A stretch of DNA of 38,750 nt, from the NCBI RefSeq assembly GCF_003991905.1, contig NZ_RSCL01000029.1:50463-89212 (forward strand), read 5' to 3'. This document shows positions 32,767 to 38,750 of this stretch, one piece after another. The position numbers were made by a program, and so were the translations under genes. The stretch is from Dulcicalothrix desertica PCC 7102. GTDB taxonomy: Bacteria > Cyanobacteriota > Cyanobacteriia > Cyanobacteriales > Nostocaceae. Every line of letters starts with the position of its first letter. Position 1 is the stretch's first letter. The notes under the pieces are model-generated. The model made no database searches and was not told where the DNA came from. It worked only from the letters and a program-made list of their open reading frames with translations.

Positions 32767-34920
32767 ATGGCAGTGAATACTGAAAACGATTCCATCAATT
32801 TTAGACAAGCTTGGCGAATCATGAAACGTCGTTGGCTTGCAGTAACTATTGTTCTTAGTTCTGTGGTTGGAATAACTGGAGCAGTGACGTTTTCGCAAAC
32901 ACCTATTTACGAAGCTGAAGGAAAATTACTTTTTAATAAAGCCAATTTATATTCATCGCTAACTGGAATTACGGAAGGGCAAAATATAGATGTTCCAGGA
33001 ATTAACTCAAATAACCCTTTAGAAACGCAAGCTGAACTTATTCGCTCCCAACCTCTAGTTCAAAAAACGATTGATGCTTTAGAGCTTAAAAACAGCAAGG
33101 GACAACCCTTAACAATCGAAGAATTCTCCCAAAAGCTAAAAGTAACAGGAGTGAAAGGAACTGAAGTACTACAAATTAGTTATCGGAGTTCTAATCCAAA
33201 GCTTGCTGCCAATGTTGTCAATACTTTAATTAAAAACTACCTAGAAAACGATATTCGCACAAACCGTACAGAAGTTGTTGCCGCACGGGAGTTTATTAGT
33301 AAGGAATTACCAGAAGTCGAAACTAAGGTGCGTTCAGCAGAATATGGACTACGCCAATTCAAAGAGAAGAACCGTATAGTAGAACTGCAAGAAGAAGCTA
33401 AAACGTCAATTAAGAACCAAAGTGATTTAGCTGACGAGATTATAAAATCAGAAGCACAGTTAGTAAATATTAGCTCGCAAATTCAAGCTCTGCAAAATCA
33501 ACTTGGATTCAATTCGCGTACTGCAGTTGCCCTCTATTCTCTCAGCCAATCGACTGCAGTTCAGCAGCTACTCAATGAATTTCGTTCCTCCCAAGATAAA
33601 TTGGCAATGGAAAGAACCCGCTACAGCGATGAGCATCCAATAGTTATCGATTTAGCGAATAAAGTCCAAGTACTGCGACAGCAATTAGAACTCCGTGTAG
33701 TACAAACGCTAGGAAAAGTACAAAACCTAAATGAACGCGATTTACAAATTGACCCCTTAAAACAGAATTTAACTGCCGAGCTTGTCAAGCTAGAAGTTGA
33801 AAGAACAGGTCTATCAAATCGTGTTGCAACTTTAGGTAACGCTTTTAATCTATATAAACAGCGTGCAAAAATACTACCAAGTCTTGAGCAAAACCAGCGT
33901 CAACTCGAACGTAACCTTCAAGTCGCGCGTCAAACTTACGAGCAGCTTTTAAGACGACTTCAAGAAGTACAAGTTATCGAAAATAAAACGATTGGTAACG
34001 CACGTATAGTATCCGAAGCTCAAGTTACGAACCGTCCCGTATCTCCTAAACTCTACTTAAACTTAGCATTAGGTGGATTTTTAGGTATTATACTAGCCGT
34101 CGGCGCCGCGCTAACGTTAGAAGCATTAGATGGAACAGTCAAAACAATTGAAGAAGCACAGGAACTACTCGGTTATGCACTGCTAGGTACTATTCCACGT
34201 CTTTCTGTAAGTCGCCATTACCGAAATCGTGATATCTCAACTTTGCCAATTCGCGATAACCCTTGGTCTCCAGCAAGCGCAGCATTTGAAAAACTGCAAT
34301 CAACACTCGAATATACCCTTCCCGACCAAGTACTCAAAACTATTGTTATTACCAGTGCTATACCCAACGAAGGCAAATCTTTTGTAAGTGCCAACTTAGC
34401 ACTAGCAATGGCTCAACTTGGGCGCCGAGTATTAATTATCGATGCTGATATGCGGTGTTCAAATCAGCACCAAATTTGGAAAGTTGAAAACTCGCAGGGG
34501 TTAAACGAAATATTAGAAAACAAAATCGACTTGCAAACAGCATCACGCAAAGTCGCAAATAACGTTTATCTTTTAACTGCTGGCACCACTCCCTCAAACC
34601 CCTTTGCTACACTTGCCTCTCCACGAATGAACGCGCTAATTGCAACCGCACAACAAGAATATGATTTTGTAATTATTGATACCCCTCCTGTGATATATGC
34701 TGCTGATGCTTTAGTATTGGGCAAATTAGTTGATGGCACCTTAGTTGTAGTACGTCCAGGCGCCGCGAATTCTGCGATTTCCCAAGAAATGAAATCATTG
34801 CTCACACAATCAACTCAACGAGTGTTGGGAATGGTTATCAATGATGTAATGGATGAGACAGACTCTTATTATGGGTATGGAGTGCAAAAAGGTTACTACC
34901 GATTACCAGTAACTAAGTAG
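32767..34920 (+). CDS. Wzc-like polysaccharide co-polymerase / BY-kinase (chain length and export)
   Basis: This 717-residue protein has an N-terminal Wzz-type part with a membrane helix (about 26-46), a long coiled-coil periplasmic region (about 50-420), a second helix (about 428-448), and a cytoplasmic BY-kinase. The kinase carries Walker A TSAIPNEGKS (529-538, Lys537), Walker A' DADMR (559-563) and Walker B FVIIDTPPV (Asp638). Five tyrosines cluster at the C-terminus (DSYYGYGVQKGYYRL), the expected autophosphorylation site. It controls chain length and export of the Wzy-made polymer through cycles of phosphorylation. It stands alone on the plus strand between the minus-strand sugar genes and a long intergenic region. 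Length is normal for cyanobacterial fused forms. Confidence 0.92.
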   Translation: MAVNTENDSINFRQAWRIMKRRWLAVTIVLSSVVGITGAVTFSQTPIYEAEGKLLFNKANLYSSLTGITEGQNIDVPGINSNNPLETQAELIRSQPLVQKTIDALELKNSKGQPLTIEEFSQKLKVTGVKGTEVLQISYRSSNPKLAANVVNTLIKNYLENDIRTNRTEVVAAREFISKELPEVETKVRSAEYGLRQFKEKNRIVELQEEAKTSIKNQSDLADEIIKSEAQLVNISSQIQALQNQLGFNSRTAVALYSLSQSTAVQQLLNEFRSSQDKLAMERTRYSDEHPIVIDLANKVQVLRQQLELRVVQTLGKVQNLNERDLQIDPLKQNLTAELVKLEVERTGLSNRVATLGNAFNLYKQRAKILPSLEQNQRQLERNLQVARQTYEQLLRRLQEVQVIENKTIGNARIVSEAQVTNRPVSPKLYLNLALGGFLGIILAVGAALTLEALDGTVKTIEEAQELLGYALLGTIPRLSVSRHYRNRDISTLPIRDNPWSPASAAFEKLQSTLEYTLPDQVLKTIVITSAIPNEGKSFVSANLALAMAQLGRRVLIIDADMRCSNQHQIWKVENSQGLNEILENKIDLQTASRKVANNVYLLTAGTTPSNPFATLASPRMNALIATAQQEYDFVIIDTPPVIYAADALVLGKLVDGTLVVVRPGAANSAISQEMKSLLTQSTQRVLGMVINDVMDETDSYYGYGVQKGYYRLPVTK

Positions 34921-35504
34921 GTTGGGTGGAGGAACGGAACCTAACAAATATTTTTGCAAGGACAGGTAAGGCTTGCCTTTAAGTGCTAGCGTTGGGGTGC
35001 CCATCCCACAAGATTTATATTCAATTTCAAATTGGAATTTTTTGAATTGAATTCTAAGTTAAAGGTCTGTATGCTAAAAGAAACAATTTGTCGATTTATT
35101 TTTTAGCTTAACTAAAAAGACATTCAACCTTGTGGGTTCTGTTAATTCTGATTTTGTCCATCTATCTAAACAATATTTTTTGTTTATGCAAAGATTTTTT
35201 TAACTTGAACAAAATATAGCTAGGAGGGCTTTTTGGTACATATAAATATGCTTTTGTACTTAGGAGCAACCATCGGAAGTAAAGGTAACGGCACCCTTAG
35301 CATAATCAAAGATTTGGTTTATAGCATAAATCGGGCTTTAATTGTAATAAATGTTTTAATATAATAAGCAATAATACTCAGTATACGACGATTGCAGAGT
35401 TTAAACAAAAAATCAAGTGTAAAAATATACTAAAATTTTAGACACAAACTAATATTAAGTAAATGTCTCAACGTCATAACTTTTTTATTTTTTGAGATTG
35501 ACAA

Positions 35505-35627
35505 ATGAGAGTTAGACAACTATATTTCTATGTAGGTGAGAAAATTCTCATCTATATTTTAATGTTCCTCTTAAGTTTTATCGTGCTAGAGATAGTTGAA
35601 TCAGCTTTTTATCTTCGTGAAGGATAA
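35505..35627 (+). CDS. Possible 40-residue single-pass membrane protein
   Basis: ATG 35505 opens a 40-codon frame: MRVRQLYFYVGEKIL, then a hydrophobic stretch YILMFLLSFIVLEIV and a short polar tail. The layout, a basic N-terminus followed by one membrane helix, is that of many small membrane proteins. No ribosome binding site is clear and no family is recognised. It may be real or chance. Confidence 0.25.
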   Translation: MRVRQLYFYVGEKILIYILMFLLSFIVLEIVESAFYLREG

Positions 35628-35938
35628 AGAATGTCAGATTGCAAAGGAAATTTGCATCTAATTTATACTTAATGTTTTAGCAAAGCTTGCAATACATCAA
35701 CTATGAAACATAATCATTTATGCTACAGGCGTTTATAACTGCTTGAGATATTTGCTGCCGTTGCAAATGACAGTCAATAGACGGAAACTACCGAAATTTG
35801 CTTAAAAGATGGGCAACTACAGGGTGTACTTGGTAAAAACCTAGCACGCACCTGATAGATTGCCACATCATAGACCGGAGGTTAGCTGCGTTGTCGGAAT
35901 TCGCTATTGCTACTCTTCGTGCCCACCTTAATTTTAAC

Positions 35939-35968
35939 CTCCTGCTTTTCTATTTGTAAAAGCAGGAG
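35939..35968. terminator. Strong hairpin CTCCTGCTTTT ... AAAAGCAGGAG
   Basis: Perfect 11-bp arms (35939-35949, 35958-35968) with an 8-base loop are followed by ACAAATTTG. It follows a relatively GC-rich 150-base block and could be the 3' end of a small RNA or part of the leader of the RTX gene. There is no clean T run after it on the plus strand. Confidence 0.5.
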
Positions 35969-36018
35969 ACAAATTTGTGAATTTTCTAACTGTCATTCTC
36001 CCATGCGAATGCCTAAAT

Positions 36019-36046
36019 GTAGAGACCTTACATGTTCGGTCTCTAC
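36019..36046. repeat. GTAGAGA...TCTCTAC hairpin repeat, copy 4
   Basis: GTAGAGACC and GGTCTCTAC frame an AT-rich centre, with an extra C within the right arm region. It is followed by AATGATTTAGGACTGCTAT, which matches the flank of copy 1 (1365-1390). The shared flank shows that the dispersed unit is longer than the hairpin. Confidence 0.8.
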
Positions 36047-36237
36047 AATGCGCGGATTTTACGAATGATTTAGGACTGCTATATAAGGATACCTATAAAT
36101 AAATGAAATTGTAGATTGTACGGTGCGTTAGCTAAAAACTTTAAAAATCAACACGATTCGCTAACGCGCTCTACGACTTCAATGTTCCAAGCCAAAAGTT
36201 TCCAACTTAATTCAGTTAATCTATAGGTATCGATTCA

Positions 36238-38750
36238 ATGGCTGCTCAAAACTTTAGCAATCAATTTCTTGTTGGAAACAACTTCAACGGTCAAAACCTC
36301 AATGGTTCAAATTTTTTTAAAGCAACTCTTACAAATGTCCAATTCGTTGGAACGCAACTAAGAGGTACTAACTTTGAGGAATCTAAGTGGTTTAATGTTA
36401 ATGCATCTAATGCAATTTTTGCCCCTAACACCAACTTTCCATCGCCAGCTAATTTGTTCAAAGCGACATTAGAAAATGTTAATCTGAGTGGGGCAAACCT
36501 GACCCAGGCGAATCTCTCATTAATAGACACCAAATTCATTAACCTGTCGAATGCCAATCTCACTAATGCCAGTCTTCGAGAAGCTAATCTCAGTGGCGAA
36601 CAGTCGGAGCGACCAAACCTTAGAGGAGCTAACTTTACCGGGGCTGATTTATATAAAGCAAAGCTCAAAGCTGCTGATTTTACAGGTGCAAACTTGACAA
36701 ATGCCAAGCTAGAAGAAGCTGATTTTGAAGCAACTCTTTTAATTAATGTCGATGCAACTGGCGCTGACTTTCGATTAGCAAAACTCACAGATTTGACACT
36801 GCAAAATGCTATTTTTGACTTAGCTAATTTTAGTAATGTTGTTTTGAGTGATGTCACTCTCGAACCAGGTCAAACTGCTAATGTCAGATTTCGTGGCGCT
36901 AATTTAACCAACTTTAGCCTAGATGGTGTTGCTCTAACTGGTGCTGATTTTAGTGCTTATGTTGCAGCCAATGGCACTGTTACAGTCACAGATATGACTG
37001 GCGCAAAATTCGTTGACAGCGATTTGACTGGCTCGAATTTCAGTAGTGCCAAGCTGTTGAACGCTGACCTGTCTAAAGGCAACTTCACCAATGCCAATTT
37101 TACGGCAGCTAACCTCACTGGGGTGCTAACGACTGATGCGATCGCGATTGGTGCAAATTTCACTGATGCCAAGCTAAATAACGCTAACCTGTCTAAAGGC
37201 AACTTTACAAATGCTACCTTTATAGGCGCCGATCTCACGGGAGCGAGCGCAGTTGATGCCATTGGCTTATATCTTGGAGATGGAGGCAACAACACCCTTA
37301 ATGGTACCAGCAGCGGCGATAACCTCTTTGGTAATGGTGGCAATGATACCCTCAACGGTGCTGGCGGTAATGATTATCTCGATGGCGGTGCGGGTAATGA
37401 CCGGATGGTTGGTGGCGCTGGGAATGATACTTATGCAGTCAACAGCACAGGCGATACGGTCGTTGAAAATGCAAACGCAGGTATAGATACTGTTCGTTCT
37501 AGCCTTGCTAGCTATACCTTAACCAACAACGTCGAAAATTTGACTCTGATTGGTACTGCCCAAAGCGGTACAGGTAACGGACTTAACAATATTATTACTG
37601 GTAATACTAGCAACAATAATCTCAACGGGGCAGCTGGCAACGATACCCTGATTGGTGGTGCTGGCAATGACACCCTTGATGGCGGACTTGGCAATGACTC
37701 CCTAATTGGTGGCACAGGCAATGATACTTATATAATCGATAGCACAGGGGATATTATTGCAGAAAACACCAATGAAGGTGTAGACACTATCCAATCTAAC
37801 CAAAACTACACTTTAAGCAGCAATTTAGAAAACCTCACCTTGATTGGTACAGCCCAAACAGGTACAGGTAATGAACTTGCCAACGTTATCACAGGTAATG
37901 ATGGCAATAATACCCTCAGTGGGGCTGATGGCAACGATACCCTCAGTAGCGGTGCAGGCGATGATTTGCTAAATGGTGGTGCGGGGGATGACTCCCTAAT
38001 TGGTGGGACTGGTAACGACACCTATATAGTAGATACTACAGGGGATAGTATTGTAGAAAACGCGAATGAAGGCGTAGATACTGTCGAGTCTAGCCAGAAC
38101 TACACCTTAAGTAGCAACTTAGAAAACCTCACCTTGATTGGTACAGCCCAAACAGGTACGGGTAATGAACTTGCCAATATCATTACAGGTAATGATGGCA
38201 ATAATACCCTCAACGGGGGTGACGGCAACGATACCCTCAGTAGCGGTGCAGACGATGATTTGCTAAATGGTGGTGCGGGGGATGACTCCCTAATTGGTGG
38301 GACTGGTAACGACACCTATGTAGTAGATAGTATCGGGGATACTATTACAGAAAACGCTAATGAAGGTATTGATACTGTCGAGTCTAGCCAGAACTACACC
38401 TTAAGCAGCAACTTAGAAAACCTCACCTTGATTGGTACAGCCCAAACAGCTACGGGTAACGAACTTGCCAACATCATCACAGGTAATGATAGCAACAATA
38501 CCCTCAACGGGGCTGATGGTAACGATACCCTTAGTAGCGGTGCAGGCGATGATTTGCTAAATGGTGGTGCGGGTGACGACTCCTTAATTGGTGGGACTGG
38601 TAACGACACCTATGTAGTAGATAGTATCGGGGACAATATTACAGAAAACGCCAATGAAGGTATTGATACCGTCGAGTCTAGCCAGAACTACACCTTAAGT
38701 AGCAACTTAGAAAACCTCACCTTGATTGGTACAGCCCAAACAGGTACGGG
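36238..38750 (+). CDS. Pentapeptide-repeat / RTX calcium-binding protein, partial (runs off the right edge)
   Basis: ATG 36238 opens a frame of at least 837 codons with no stop before the window ends. Residues about 10-340 are pentapeptide repeats of the A(D/N)LxxANF type (for example GANFTDAKLNNANLSKGNFT), expected to form a right-handed beta helix. From about 344 the protein is RTX-like: NDTLNGAGGNDYLDGGAGND nonapeptides, then a 98-residue unit holding NDTYVVDS, NEGIDTVESSQNYTLSSNLE, NLTLIGTAQ and NELANIITGNDGNNTL, repeated in tandem. RTX repeats bind calcium and are usually secreted by type I systems through a C-terminal signal, which lies outside the window. A surface or secreted structural role is likely. 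It holds the only GCGATCGC in the window. Confidence 0.9.
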   Translation, partial: MAAQNFSNQFLVGNNFNGQNLNGSNFFKATLTNVQFVGTQLRGTNFEESKWFNVNASNAIFAPNTNFPSPANLFKATLENVNLSGANLTQANLSLIDTKFINLSNANLTNASLREANLSGEQSERPNLRGANFTGADLYKAKLKAADFTGANLTNAKLEEADFEATLLINVDATGADFRLAKLTDLTLQNAIFDLANFSNVVLSDVTLEPGQTANVRFRGANLTNFSLDGVALTGADFSAYVAANGTVTVTDMTGAKFVDSDLTGSNFSSAKLLNADLSKGNFTNANFTAANLTGVLTTDAIAIGANFTDAKLNNANLSKGNFTNATFIGADLTGASAVDAIGLYLGDGGNNTLNGTSSGDNLFGNGGNDTLNGAGGNDYLDGGAGNDRMVGGAGNDTYAVNSTGDTVVENANAGIDTVRSSLASYTLTNNVENLTLIGTAQSGTGNGLNNIITGNTSNNNLNGAAGNDTLIGGAGNDTLDGGLGNDSLIGGTGNDTYIIDSTGDIIAENTNEGVDTIQSNQNYTLSSNLENLTLIGTAQTGTGNELANVITGNDGNNTLSGADGNDTLSSGAGDDLLNGGAGDDSLIGGTGNDTYIVDTTGDSIVENANEGVDTVESSQNYTLSSNLENLTLIGTAQTGTGNELANIITGNDGNNTLNGGDGNDTLSSGADDDLLNGGAGDDSLIGGTGNDTYVVDSIGDTITENANEGIDTVESSQNYTLSSNLENLTLIGTAQTATGNELANIITGNDSNNTLNGADGNDTLSSGAGDDLLNGGAGDDSLIGGTGNDTYVVDSIGDNITENANEGIDTVESSQNYTLSSNLENLTLIGTAQTGT
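37420..38750 (+). repeat. 294-bp coding tandem repeat (98-residue RTX-linked unit)
   Basis: The GTGGxGNDTY block begins at about 37420, 37717, 38011, 38305 and 38599, with spacing of 297 then 294, 294 and 294 bases. The last three units differ at only a few positions per hundred bases and continue past the window edge. Such similarity points to recent expansion or gene conversion and makes this part prone to assembly collapse. Confidence 0.9.

Larger units (their letters stand above)
34921..36237. other. Long intergenic region with no convincing gene
   Basis: About 1.3 kb of AT-rich DNA lies between the co-polymerase gene and the RTX gene. It holds a GTTGGGTGGAGGAACGGAAC-type repeat just after the stop (34920-34945), AAGGCTTGCCTT and GGGTGCCCATCCCACAAG words near 34967-35012, a strong hairpin at 35939-35968, a GTAGAGA hairpin at 36019-36046, and one possible 40-codon frame. 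A block at about 35760-35930 is more GC-rich, with an irregular purine pattern, and could be part of an RNA, but no riboswitch or ncRNA family was recognised. Confidence 0.6.

Noticed and set aside
35770-35930. Possible c-di-GMP, cobalamin or glutamine riboswitch before the RTX gene
   Set aside because: Individual words such as GACGGAA occur, but the conserved core order of none of these riboswitches could be matched by eye.
36291-38609. Minus-strand open frames of 69-188 codons across the pentapeptide/RTX gene
   Set aside because: They recur at the same 294-base spacing as the RTX units and are low-complexity shadows of the plus-strand gene, which is open throughout.

Overview
The window looks like a cyanobacterial chromosome segment, most likely from a filamentous, probably heterocyst-forming strain of the Nostocales. 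The evidence is the AT-rich composition, many short dispersed hairpin repeats of cyanobacterial type (GTAGAGACGCG hairpins and others), a WGxxGxxG-type small exported protein, an alternative respiratory terminal oxidase (ARTO) type CtaC next to DUF2231 genes, pentapeptide/RTX and DUF4347 giant proteins, and a Wzy-dependent exopolysaccharide cluster. No rRNA, tRNA or CRISPR array was recognised. The species cannot be named from the sequence alone.

Layout. 1-2.7 kb: a partial DUF1206 membrane protein, a 42-bp perfect palindrome, small membrane or exported proteins, and repeat-rich intergenic DNA. 2.9-5.7 kb (minus strand): the remains of an ARTO operon. Two DUF2231 membrane genes and an intact ctaC that lacks most CuA ligands are followed by a ctaD cut down to its first ~96 codons; no ctaE is seen in the window. 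6.5-21.0 kb (plus strand): three consecutive giant genes (2265, 1170 and 1229 codons). All share a DUF4347 head and a nine-repeat FG-GAP/VCBS-like tail, but each carries a different middle: 28 ELW-type repeats plus two cadherin-like domains; seven integrin-type FG-GAP repeats plus a cadherin-like domain; or a lamin-tail-like domain plus a beta domain split by a lectin-like insert. 21.3-34.9 kb: a polysaccharide cluster (flippase, FkbM methyltransferase, DUF268 protein, GT61-like protein with a zinc ribbon, polymerase, two GT2 enzymes, then on the minus strand a glycosyltransferase, galE and a phosphoglycosyl transferase, then on the plus strand a Wzc-like tyrosine kinase/co-polymerase). 34.9-36.2 kb: a long stretch with no convincing gene. 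36.24 kb to the right edge: a pentapeptide-repeat/RTX protein with a 294-bp tandem repeat, running out of the window.

How it fits together. From about 6.5 kb onward the window is a cell-surface region. The glycan genes cover most steps of a Wzx/Wzy pathway: initiation, sugar transfer, modification, flipping, polymerisation and chain-length control. The giant modular proteins and the RTX protein are plausible surface or matrix partners of that glycan, but this link is inferred from gene proximity only.

The best candidate for a little-described system is the DUF4347 trio. It has a constant head bearing a caspase-like His/Cys pair, a constant calcium-binding-type tail and an exchangeable middle, arranged as tandem paralogues with a shared leader on two of them. 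A separate genome-scale signal is the palindrome GGCGCC, counted by eye at about 53 copies where one or two would be expected, against a single copy of the usual cyanobacterial HIP1 octamer.
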